Part shown: positions 1 through 15,725 of the stretch, in pieces
How positions within the stretch are numbered: position 1 is the first letter of the stretch
Layout of the letters: every line of letters begins with the position of its first letter
Source of the DNA: Xestospongia bergquistia
Lineage: Eukaryota; Porifera; Demospongiae; Haplosclerida; Petrosiidae
Reading direction: 5' to 3'
Assembly: GCA_963965975.1 (NCBI GenBank)
Contig: OZ014417.1
Location: 558,001-622,000 of the forward strand
DNA length: 64,000 nt
Translations under genes and position numbers: made by a program
The notes under the pieces: generated by a model
The model's database searches: none
Seen by the model: only the letters and a program-made list of their open reading frames with translations
What the model was told of the DNA's origin: nothing

Positions 1-167
1 AGCCTCATCTCGTTTAAAGGGAGACTACCAGCCCTATCCTAGTCGGCCTTTCGGATACTCCGTAGAGTATGCTGGTAACCATCTCAGAGGTCTGATGCAT
101 TGCAGAACGCTGGCCCACAACACACTGGCACTCATGACTGTTTTGGTTTCCTTTTATATGTACTTAC

Positions 168-270
168 GATTTTGTCTTCAGTCTCTTGTGGGGCGCGATT
201 GTACTGATCATGAATCTCATTAACGATAGTGAACCATCGGTGAGTTAAAAAATAACTATTCAAACTTTAA
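168..270 (-). other. possible exon of an unidentified gene at the window edge
   Basis: On the minus strand a short open stretch reads LTHRWFTIVNEIHDQYNRA followed by PQETEDKI, and it ends at a GTAAGTAC donor-like site at 167-160. The composition looks coding. Further toward the edge (1-137) a second minus-strand frame is open to a stop near position 16, but the gap between the two would be an intron of only about 30 nt. The plus strand is also open from 2 to about 217. I cannot choose between them and recognise no family. Confidence 0.3.
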
Positions 271-808
271 AGTTTAAGAATGAAACTAGTCCAGTTTAAG
301 CAAACTAGAACAGTACTAATTCTATTAATTCATCATTCTTCTTTTAAGCCATGATAAGCCATGTACTCATTTTAGCTAAACATGTACTTTATGTACAAGT
401 ATTTGACAATACATTATCAACAGTACATATTTCTAATACATTACTGAGTATGAACAAAGATTGGAATGAGAGGTAATGATACATTCTATTATTACCTTAA
501 AGTATATTATATACTAATTATAGGGTGTTCTCTCACATTATGAGATTTACTCTATCAATGAATATAGATATCAAGAAACTGTTCAAATAGAAACTCAATA
601 TTAGGTAGTTAGTATCAATCAATATCCATCATTAGAGTATCAGGGGAGCACAGAGGGAAAGACGTGGTGCATTTTGAAGATAAAGAAAAATAATAAATTT
701 AACAGTATCAACACAAACTTGTTTGTAAACAAAATACCTTACATTTTTTGTTATTTAACAATTAAATATTAACATAACTGATTGCCATACAAGTTGTGCT
801 GGAATCTA
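271..808. other. AT-rich intergenic stretch without a recognisable gene
   Basis: This is low-complexity AT-rich DNA 3' of DRC2. I see no convincing exon, RNA gene or element here. It probably holds the 3' UTR of DRC2 just below 809. Confidence 0.5.
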
Positions 809-1468
809 TTAAGTTTTTATATTTTTTACAACATGAGCTGCTTCAACAACTGTAATATTTGCTGGAGATCTTGGTTTCACTCTGTAGTCACCCACTGGTA
901 CTGACAACCTAACATGTGAATAAAGAAATGACATGAGCATCTCATTTACTCCATGTGTCATGTCTTACTGAGGTGGTCTTTGGTTGCTATTGACAACTAA
1001 TAAAGGGTTCCTTTGACTCAGTATTTCATCATTCACTGATATACCTGTTTAGCAAGAATATCAAGTAGATTAAGATGTTATAATCAAGAACAGCAAGTAT
1101 ATTAACATGTTACTTTAATTTACCATCAAGGTATTGCTTCAATAAAATCTTTAGCTTTTGATTCTCATGTTCCAATGTCTTCTTTTCTCGATCCAGTCCC
1201 ATAGTATCCAGTAAAACCTACAGCAATTAATATATATGTTCATATACGATAACAAACAACCAGTATTTACCTTATTGTAGCGTTTCCAGAAGTTCTCTAA
1301 TGCTGAATACTCATGAATTACCTAATTATAGTATATTAGTGTTATATTCATCTTTGTAAGGCTCACTTCAGCTAATGTCTCTGTTGGTGGTTCTTCTTGA
1401 ATACTGGCTATTTGCTGCTCCTCATCTGAGGATAGAGATGTGGAATAAAATGGTAAAACCTAAAGAGA

Positions 1469-1517
<49 letters not shown>

Positions 1518-3257
1518 AGCAGTGAAGGCTGCATTATTAATAACCTTTTCTTCTTCGGTTTCTAGTTTTCGGCACATTTCTGCTAATCTGAGTATTTTCT
1601 CTCCCTGAAATGTCAGAATTTGATAAGATTTTCTTATACATATTTTCCTCTCACCTTCTCCTTTAGTCTCTGAAGTTCTTTGATAGAAGCATCACTTTGT
1701 AAAGTTAGTTTAGTGAGATTAGCTCTGCAAAGCATTCGACTAAGTCAATATTTGTCTCAAACTTACCTTTCATTCTCTCTTGACTTCATCATCTCTGTTT
1801 TGAGCTCATGGAAATGGGCTAAAACAGTTTCTCTATCTGTTCTGATTGCAGTCAGTTTGACCTCTGTCTCTTTAGTATTAGAACTTAACTTAGCTTTTAA
1901 ATCAGCTATGGTATCCTACATTATATATTGACTACTAGAAAAGATTGTTTTATTTTATTGTTATCCAAACCTGAAGCTTTTTCAATCGTTTCATTTGTTT
2001 AGCAATTTCTTTAGCATTTATTTCATCTTTCTTTTTGAGAGCTTCAAACCTCAGCTTTTTTTCTTCAGTATTCTCCTTGTATTGTCTAGTTTCCTAAATA
2101 AAGAATGAATTAAATCCTACTATTATAATATTAAACAATGTGGTTGATATACTAGCAATAGACACCTTTGCTATTCAATACATAATCAATACATTTAAGT
2201 TCCAAGATATAGTATATTAACCTTCCATTAAAAGTGTATGACATTCCATTAATGGACAAGAGCCTAATATAATAACTACCTTTTGAAACTCATCCCACAA
2301 TTCATCCAGTACTGCTTTTCTCTGAGCACTGAGAGCATGAGTTTCCTCCAGATTCTATATAAAATATGAATTATCATTTTTGACGTAATTATTTTACCAA
2401 CCTATATCATATCTTACACTTCTTACCTTGTTTTTAAGCTCATCCACTAGTCCTTGAAACTCTTGCTGAGCTTCTGCCTCACGTTCTGTAAATCTCAGCT
2501 CCATAGCATAGAGAATATCATGCAGATCTCGCATTTCTTGCTCATTTCGTGCAATTGTAGCTTCTCTAATGAAAAAATAATCAGCTTTAAAGATGTCCGA
2601 TCATTAGCTAACCTTTCAGTATCAAACTCTTTCTTCAAATCGGTCAAGTCCTGTTGGAAGCCTTTCTCTAAATCTTGAATTCTCCGTTGTTGAAAACCTG
2701 CATGATAGTCTCTTCATTGTTAATAAGTTTAAACATATAAACTCACTCAATAATTCGTCAACATTTTGCAAGTGACTCCTCAAAGCGACATCATATCTGA
2801 AGGTGGCATATCAAGTAATAACTACTAATATTAATGCTATGCTCCTATTTTTAATAAATTAATTGTTTTGCATACTGTTCATTTGCTTCTTCAATGTCCT
2901 TTGATAACGATTGAATAATAGCATCCTTCCGATCAATAACTCGTTCAAATGTTTCCTTCATAACATGACAATCTTTCTTCAATTCTTCTAGCTTACCTAT
3001 AAAAACAAAGAATAGCTATTTCTTTCTTTATTATTTTTACTCTTTCTCATGATATTTCGCCATTGTTCTTGTAACTTGACTAGATTTAATTTTGTGGCCT
3101 GTTCCTCCTTAGATAACTTATCCTTCAAAAATCTGGAGAGCATCTCTTCTTTTTTCTTCTGAGCCTCCTCTTCAGCAATCCTCTGTTGCTCCAGATACAT
3201 TGCTCTATCTTCCTCTGACATTTTAGCCAGCTTTTTAGCAGTGATCTTCTCAGCCAT
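809..3257 (-). CDS. DRC2: dynein regulatory complex subunit 2 (CCDC65 family)
   Basis: DRC2 is a long coiled-coil subunit of the nexin-dynein regulatory complex, which links outer doublet microtubules in motile cilia. The minus strand resolves into 15 exons: 3041-3257, 2876-2996, 2747-2796, 2613-2697, 2427-2565, 2280-2354, 1971-2093, 1767-1915, 1655-1724, 1545-1604, 1367-1459, 1271-1321, 1124-1217, 969-1044 and 809-908. They total 1503 nt, giving 500 aa, against about 484 in human. Family landmarks are seen in order: an N-terminal Lys/Glu-rich start (MAEKITAKKL), FLKDKLSKEEQATKLNL, KETFERVIDRKDAIIQSL, VALRSHLQNVDELL, ENFWKRYNK, LKQYLDG and a C-terminal VVEAAHVV. Heptad-like Leu/Glu/Lys content runs almost throughout. 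Introns are 40-100 nt. It lies head to head with ASPDH. Confidence 0.95.
1473..1514. repeat. (GA)n microsatellite inside a DRC2 intron
   Basis: About 21 GA units lie in the intron between the DRC2 exons ending at 1459 and starting at 1545. Read on the gene strand this is (CT)n running directly into the acceptor CTCTTTAG, so the microsatellite forms the polypyrimidine tract of that 3' splice site. Confidence 0.9.
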
Positions 3258-3344
3258 ATTGACTCACTTTGTAAATCTTGCTAACGTTAGTTACCATGGC
3301 AACCTGCAACCGTGGAGGTGTGGCTGAACAAAGCATGGTCCAAA
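3258..3344. promoter_or_regulatory. 87-bp divergent promoter between DRC2 and ASPDH
   Basis: Only 87 bp separate the two start codons, so both genes must share the space or overlap in their 5' UTRs. I see no clear TATA box. The segment contains GTTAGTTACCATGGCAAC, which resembles an RFX X-box half (GTTACCATGGCAAC, a near-perfect inverted repeat). An X-box would fit a ciliary gene such as DRC2, but this is an inference. Confidence 0.6.
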
Positions 3345-4501
<1,157 letters not shown>

Positions 4502-4667
4502 GTGTGGGTTTAATTGAAATAAAAATCATTGGATTTCACAAAAACTAAAAAACCTAAACTAAAAAATCTAAACTAAATACAATATTGCAGCAGTACACAA
4601 TAGGTAATTATTATTGATTGTATAATGGTTCTTGTGTCATATAATCAGATACAACTGTTGGAGACAA

Positions 4668-7412
4668 CTAAACTTGTACTATCTTGCCTTCAAGATGCTT
4701 AATCTCAGCTTCAAGAACACGTGTCACTTTGAGAACCTCCTGAGCTTCAGGGACCTCCATCTTTTCAAGAGCAGTGCGAGCAGCATCACGTACCACAGAG
4801 ATAAAATCATTACGCCTAGCAACAAAGAGATAAACAAATAAAGAAAATAATACTGTAACTTACCAGACATTTGAAATATGGGGAATTGCTTTTTTAGCTT
4901 TCATGGTTCCCAAGGTTAGGCAAGCACTCTGTCGCACAATGCGGTCACTGTCCTTAAGGAGACCTATCAAGCGGTCAATGATGAAGTCCTCTTGTATACC
5001 AGTATGGCCCATAGATATTGCGGCTACAGCACGAATGTTTGGATCGGGATCTTCAAGGAGGCGGAGCAAAGCTTCGATAACAGCTGGATTCTGGAATTTA
5101 CCTATCGAGATAAGAATACAGAATCAATGCTTAGAAATGAGACTAGATTTTATTATGTGTGTTTGAGAATACTGACAATATATGTGAACTAATTTGCAAA
5201 AAGGGACCACTTCTGTCAAAACATTTGAAAACTGTAAAAACATATAAAAAACAGTTTTGCATTCATAAAGAATAGTTATGCATATATATATATATATATA
5301 TATAGCAACTGTAACTATGTATACAAAACTGATATGTTTGAGTTCTTTTAATGGTAGTTTGTTCACAAATCAGGTCACAAACATTTTGACAGAAGTGGTC
5401 CCTTTTTACAAATCAGGTCACATATGTGTTCAAGAATGAGATTAGACAATAGCATGTGTGTTTGAGAATGAAACTATAGACAATAGCATGTGTGTTTGAG
5501 AATGAGACTATAGACAATAGTACATAGGTCTGTTATTACATACCCAAATTTTCTACAGCTGTCAGACGTACAGTAGACTGCATATTAAACACTTCTTTCA
5601 TGTTAAACTTTTCAACAGCAATTTGTCTCACAGTGCGCCAGAAACCATGCTTCTCTGCAGAGTCTCCTCGAACTTGCATAAAATGTTCCTTGGAAATCTC
5701 ATCAGCTCCACCAAAAATACTGATGTGGAGGACTTCCTCAAGTAACCACGGCATGTGTTCATCAGTAAACAGACCTAAAAAGGATAATGACAAAACAGAT
5801 CATTCGTTGTAGAACTTACTTTTCAATTGAGTATCATAGTCAGAGATAAAACATTGTTGGAAACGGAACCATTTGACTTTATCAGTATCTCCTCCAAAAT
5901 TGCGCTCCCAGAATGTTTCAGTCACAGTCTCAGCTGGTGTGGTGTCAGTTCTGTAATGTATAAATTACATAAACTATCTAATTGTCCTTGAGCATTCTTA
6001 CCCAGTCTGTGTTCGGAGTTTAGTGTTCATTCGAATACGACGTTGTTGTGTAGGAGCTGGTGCTTCTAGGGAAGGCTCAATGTGGGCTTCAACAGTTTCT
6101 GTAACAGGATTCTGATATTGGTGGACATGACCGATAAATGTATTGAGAAGATCATCATCAGGTTGGTTTGACTCAAAATAAGTCCAATGTAACTGGTCAA
6201 GTGTCAACTTGCTGGAGAGAGAGAGAGACACACACACACAGAAACCTATTAATCTTCTATAGTAAAATTCTTTTTACCAATAATCATATTAAGATCACAC
6301 TTCTCTATGGCTTGAATATACTCGGTAACATTTCAAATGTGCAGAAATTACAGACATTTATATACTTATATACACATCAGTGACATATGCATACGTTACT
6401 ACTAACACTATATGTGGTATGTCAATATTCACTAATCTAATGATCAAGTGTGAACACTAGAAATATGGTGGTTATTTCCCAAGTCACTAAGACTTATTGA
6501 CACAATTAAATATTCCAACTGTCAGTTGTGACTAGTCTAAAGTGCAACAATTATAGAAGTAGGTGGTTATTCCCAAATGTTGAAGTCACTAACATTGTTA
6601 GTGTCTATAATACTATGAAAGGTTAAATAAAGATGGAAGCCATTTACCATAACCTAATTACTAGAGGTTGAGCCTTTGTATTTCTTCCTAAGTTCTAACA
6701 CACACAGCTAAGGCTACTGTCTGACGTTACTTACAGCCCAAAGTTGAGTTTCTTTGTGAGTTCCTCTTTCTGTTTCCTAGCTGCAACAAGAATGGGTTTG
6801 TTAGAGATATAAGCTAAAGACACTTGATCTCCACATTTATTGTTGGTGACTGATTCCTCGCTGGCCATAAAAATGAGTAACTGTAGGAAAATAACAAAGT
6901 ATAAAAATAAACATTAAAACAATAACATCTCACTTTAGCATCAACCAACATACGACCAACTTCCTTAGCAGCATCCTCAGTAGTAGAAGTGTTACTATAG
7001 ACAGTATATTTCTCCGCCTCAATTTTATCTATCATGGATATATACATGAACAAAATGGATGCATAGAGAAAAAGAAATGGACAATTGATACAGTTAAATG
7101 GATGAACAGCAAAGTCTAATGATAGATAACACCATTTAATGGTAACATACTCTTTAAAACTGTCACTAGGGCACTGTCACCAGCAGTAGCTGTAATCACA
7201 ATATCAACAGGTTCTGGCACTGGAGTTTTCTTAGCAGCAGGTTCTAATAAAGCAACACAAACTATGAAACTTGTGATAAGAGAGAACATCTTACTTGAGC
7301 TGTCTGGGGTAGGGGCTGGAGCTGGTATTGATGCAGTCTCTTTAGGAGTGGATTCGGCTGGTTTTTGTTTGGCCGCTCCTTTTCGTCTGGGTAGCGATTG
7401 ATCCTGTCCCAT
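4668..7412 (-). CDS. TIR-like domain plus HEAT-repeat protein, unrecognised family
   Basis: Nine exons (7295-7412, 7151-7243, 6934-7028, 6735-6880, 6002-6211, 5820-5950, 5544-5774, 4864-5101, 4668-4815) sum to 1410 nt, giving 469 aa. After a basic, Pro/Ala-rich head (MGQDQSLPRRKGAAKQ), residues about 50-150 read like a TIR fold: VDIVITATAGDS, a central DAAKEVGRMLVDAKLLIFMA, then KCGDQVSLAYISNKPILVA. A middle part contains FWERNFGGDTDKVKWFRF, of unknown type. Residues about 340-430 are HEAT/armadillo-like repeats (LLRLLEDPDPNIRAVAAIS, LIGLLKDSDRIVRQSACLTL). The domain order recalls signalling or axonemal adaptor proteins. HEATR4-like is one possibility that I cannot confirm. The gene model is firm and the function is not known. 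Confidence 0.8.
5193..5412. repeat. inverted repeat (MITE-like) inside an intron of the TIR/HEAT gene
   Basis: A 35-bp arm at 5193-5227 (core AAAAAGGGACCACTTCTGTC) is matched almost exactly in reverse complement at 5378-5412, with a spacer of about 150 bp that includes a (TA)n run at 5279-5304. The sequence ACAAATCAGGTCACA also occurs twice in direct orientation at the right side. The layout fits a small non-autonomous inverted-repeat element. No target duplication is evident. Confidence 0.6.
5431..5527. repeat. 34-bp tandem repeat, three units, in the same intron
   Basis: The unit GAGAATGAAACTATAGACAA plus TAGCATGTGTGTTT is repeated about three times with a few changes, directly upstream (plus-strand sense) of the exon at 5544. 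Confidence 0.8.
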
Positions 7413-7713
7413 GTTGAAGAATACTCTGTTCTTAGCGAAGAATAATATATGACCTTACGTAGCACCCCTTTTTGTAGACTGTTAGTGCCCCACGGACAAA
7501 GTTAATCATTAGCGCAGAAAAGAGGTGTGGCTGGGGGGTTAATTTTCCACAATGTTAGCATTATGTAGAACACTGATATAAAAAAGGCTGTGATGAGATC
7601 TAGTAAATACTGCACGAAAAGTGCAAGCATTGAACTAAATTATAACTCGACTGCATATCTTTATTCCGTACTATCTTCAATTAAATTGCAGCTGTTATTT
7701 AGTTCATGTTAGT
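7413..7713. promoter_or_regulatory. divergent promoter between the TIR/HEAT gene and a PH-domain gene
   Basis: The two start codons face away from each other across 301 bp. The interval has no exon-like signal. The assignment rests on geometry alone. Confidence 0.5.
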
Positions 7714-9860
7714 ATGTCCAGTATTGCTACAAGTACTGCTAAACTGTCAACTTTATTTCGACGTTCTTCTGCAGACAGTCGATCCTCAGATGCAGTAAAG
7801 GCTTTAGAAAGAGTAGATGTAACCAGACCAATCTATTTGGGGCGGGTTTTCAAACAGGCCAAAGGTGAAAAGGCTGGCTTCAATAAAAGATTTTTTGTTC
7901 TCTTTCCCAAATTGGTGCTTTATTTCAAACATAAAAGAGACTATTATGATGATCCAGAGCTAAAATTGGTAAGATACAATTGTTAGCATTTTTATATATG
8001 CTTGAACAAGTAGAGAGTATTCTGTAGTTAGTAGTATCATATACTGCAATAATGCTAATAGAACATTAATTATGACAAGTTTGCAAAACATTTCTTTTCT
8101 TAGCTAGTGATGAGTTACTATTTGCTATTAGAAATGAACAAGCAATTGATTTGAATAGTATCTTTATTTCCGGTGTGAAATGATTAACAGCCGCAGGCCA
8201 TCTGCTAATATTATCATTAAGTACCCAGTTCTTAGTAATTTAATTGACTAAATGATTTTTGCAATTTACAATCTAATTCATATAATTAAGAGTTGTTGAA
8301 AATGTATTTTAAAGTTCTAAAATGATGGTCATTTTTCAAACAATATTAATTTTTTATCTATTATATAATAATTATATTTTCATTCCTTTTTAGCAAAAAT
8401 TCAAATTACTAAAACTAGATGGCGTCTACATTACAATGGTTGATGAACCACCAGCTGGAGTTAGATTTTGTTGTAATTTGCATCTTCCTGATCCCTTTAA
8501 TCAAAGAAGGTAATTAATAGAACTTGACATAAAACAATAAATTTCATATTCAATAAAAATAATGATAGATTTTGTCTGGTTAATGAATAGACATGAGCTG
8601 CCACCTGGTATTTGATAATTTGTCAACTTTGAATAGTATCAGCATATGCCATAAAATTAATGAAAACAAGTTGTAAAAAGGATTTATAACTCCCCTTAGT
8701 AATTTATTATATTCAGAGCAACATATGCTATGAGTCTTAAATTAATTTATATCAACCATTAAATATTTGCTCCCCTTCCTAAATTTAGACATCGTGTCAG
8801 TAATAGCATCTAGTCCCTTCTTTAGCATTACTTACACTTACTTTAACATTACTGACACTTGTTGGACTAAAGTAACAACACAGACAACATATGCAGTTGG
8901 TTTTGATGGGAACAAAGTGTTTACGCTGTTAACAATACATTCAACTAAATGAATGCTTTGTCTAACCTTCTGTTTAAGCAAGTATCCCATTTACTGTGTC
9001 TGAATGAAATGCATTAGTGATTCCACCAGCAGTATGAAGTACATGTTAGTATGTATTGTATATACACATATATACCTCTTATAATTGAACTGATATTATA
9101 TTATGACTTTATTTTGAGGACAAAATATTGTGTTTGATGTACTACTCGTACAGTTTATGCTGTTTCTAGATATATAGATTTTTTTTTATTTTATAAATCT
9201 AGATTTTTAGCGGAGAAGGTCATAGTTAAATTAATACTAGACTTATCCTTGAGTCTCTAATTAATGTTTCTTTATCACTTAACATTCAAAACTTGGGATT
9301 AAATTCAAAGCTTATTATTACTAGATGCTTGTCGATTTAACACAAACAGGCAGCTGTTGTATCTCCTATGTAACTATGACAACTACCGCCACATCTGTTA
9401 AAGTATACTTAATCTAAAGCATCAGTACATAACATATAGAACTAACTATTAGTAATTTGATGTAGTTCTGTACAGGAAATGATGATGCACTCAATATAAT
9501 TAGTTTATATTAGATACAAACATTTTATAGACACTTGTATACAATAATAACTGTACAATCGATCCATTCATGTTAATCATTCATACTCATATTTTATATA
9601 GTAAAATATTAATAGCGTTCAGTAATAGAAAAGAAAGGAGATACTGGATGGCACATCTTCAGTCACAGAATCCTAATCTAGTCCCACGACCGGATGCTAT
9701 CTCAGCAAGTTCTCATCACAAAACCACACCCACTAACACTACAAAACCACAACCATTAGCAGCATCAGGTAAACAATCGTCTCCTAGCTTAGTACAATCA
9801 ACAGAAAAAGAAGACAAAATGGATTCTAGTCCAATTTCATTGGAGATACAAGATGTATAA
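7714..9860 (+). CDS. single PH-domain protein (paralogue 1)
   Basis: Three exons (7714-7968, 8394-8509, 9602-9860) give 630 nt and 209 aa. The PH domain covers roughly residues 40-160: YLGRVFKQAKGEKAGFNKRF begins it, FFVLFPKLVLYFKHKRDYY gives strands β2-β4, and the C-terminal helix is NRKERRYWMAHLQ with its invariant Trp. The tail is Ser/Thr/Pro-rich and probably disordered. PH domains bind phosphoinositides or proteins at membranes; the ligand is unknown here. Exon 2 is 116 nt in phases 0/2, exactly as in the PH genes at 10103 and 15726. Intron 2 (8510-9601) is unusually long for this region and holds nothing I recognise. Confidence 0.85.
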
Positions 9861-9958
9861 CTATTTGACATAAAAATCAATGTCTCTCTTAAAAGAATTA
9901 GTTCAGCAAATAAATGTTTTATTTTTGTCAAAACAGCAAACAATACTTTTCTATTGGC

Positions 9959-9990
<32 letters not shown>

Positions 9991-10102
9991 CACATACACA
10001 TGTATTTATTATGATTGGTATGCATTGGGATATAATATTCATTTCATAATAAATTAGATGTCAATAATGGTCATTGTCATTGTGATGATAATAGTAGTCA
10101 TT

Positions 10103-11163
10103 TTATGTAACTATAGGTTGAAGAGATGGAGCATCTACTTGAATATCACATGAAGTACCAAATCTAATCCCCTCGTCAAGATTGGTCTCGCAAGAATCAT
10201 TAGAACGAGACCCTTTGTCGAGATCAGTCATTTCTAATTCAACAGAATCTTCATAGTCACTGTGGTCATCTTGTACATTAAGTATGGTTTCATCAAAGCT
10301 AACATTACGAGTCATACTAGTTGTTGATGGTACTAAAAGAAGATGATTGGGTACTTCTTCAGGTGTCTCAGGAGAAGTTTGTTTACGGGTGGGTAAAGGC
10401 GTGTCTGGATCAACATGGATATCAGGGGACAACAAATTAGGATTTTGTTGTTGTAGTTTTATCATCCAGTCTCTTCTTTCATCTTTTGTTTTGCTTACTA
10501 GTAATATTTCACTGGAAATAAGAGGAGGAATCGTTAGGAATGTCTACTATTTTATGTTTTGATAGCTTTCAATTCTGAGAGCCAAGACAATTATGTAATC
10601 TAAGGCTAAATAATACAAGTTTGTGCTATTTTCAATACAAAGTTACTGATACGGAACTCACTACCACTCTAATGTGTGTGTGTAACTATAATATTGATTA
10701 TAATTATCCTAATATGGTCTTTTTGAATGGCGCCTATGTTACATAACATACTGTCTTTTGTTCGCCGGATCTGGGATATGAAGATTGAAACAGTATTTAC
10801 CACCTTGAGGTTTCTTGTCCGGTTTGGTCAGATAGACACGGTTAAGTATCATGTGACCATGTCGATTCTAAGAAGGAAATATATATGATTTATGTATACA
10901 CGTGGTTAGTAACATTATACGCGGTAACTCACTTCGAGGTGTCCGTGTTTTACATCTTTCTCGAATATGTCTTTCTTTTCATAATAGACCAGACACTTCG
11001 GATACAAGACGAAGTAGCGTTTGTTAAAGGAATCAAACGCGTGTGAGCGTTTAAAAAGATAACCTTGCATGATAGGACTCTCTAAGTCGAATGAACTCTG
11101 GTCGATCGCAGCAGGTATCTTCTCAGCAACTTTTGCTCGTCTATTATTCTTTCTGTCCGCCAT
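10103..11163 (-). CDS. single PH-domain protein (paralogue 2)
   Basis: Three exons (10933-11163, 10752-10867, 10103-10511) give 756 nt and 251 aa. I chose the ATG at 11163 (MADRKNNRRAKVAEK); the frame is open further upstream only from a TTG. The PH domain is at about residues 28-140: IMQGYLFKRSHAFDSFNKR, YFVLYPKCLVYYEKK, KYCFNLHIPDPANKR and the helix TKDERRDWMIKLQ. The remaining ~110 residues are acidic and Ser/Asp-rich (DDHSDYEDSVELEMTDLD) and look disordered. The 116-nt middle exon matches paralogues 1 and 3. It converges on paralogue 1 (242 bp between stops, including a (TA)n at 9959-9984). Confidence 0.85.
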
Positions 11164-11310
11164 TGTGGATTGCAAAAGCCCTTGAAACTACACTCTAAAC
11201 AGTATTATATACTTGAGTTGTTACACATAATGTAGGCGTGGCCATCAACATAATAATCATTTTCAGATAATCAAAACTAATTATTAACATTAATTAACTA
11301 CTCCGCCCCC

Positions 11311-15595
<4,285 letters not shown>

Positions 15596-15725
15596 TTCTA
15601 GTCTTTTTTAACTTCCTGTTATTTGATGACAGGAAGTAACGTATATTATAAAAATAACAAAATCGTTCCTATATACAATTTCAGATCCTTTCAGCAAGAA
15701 TAGTAAACTCATCATTTTCTTAGCC
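15596..15725. promoter_or_regulatory. 130-bp divergent promoter (C11orf54-like / tandem PH gene)
   Basis: The start codons of two opposite-strand genes are 130 bp apart. The motif AACTTCCTGTTATTTGATGA and its partial complement ATGACAGGAAGTAAC hold two ETS-like GGAAG/CTTCC cores in inverted arrangement near 15609-15640. Their use is an inference. Confidence 0.5.

Noticed and set aside
1-217. Plus-strand open frame at the window edge as a membrane protein
   Set aside because: A minus-strand reading with a canonical GTAAGT donor is equally open, so neither strand can be asserted.
1375-2678. Several plus-strand ORFs in the first 2.7 kb
   Set aside because: They are antisense to DRC2 coiled-coil exons; the minus-strand exons join in phase to a 500-aa family match.
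4860-5069. HEAT exon as proteasome subunit Rpn1/Rpn2 (PC repeats)
   Set aside because: The repeats lack the Gly-rich PC-repeat signature, and the full gene model is 469 aa with a TIR-like start, far shorter than Rpn1 or Rpn2.
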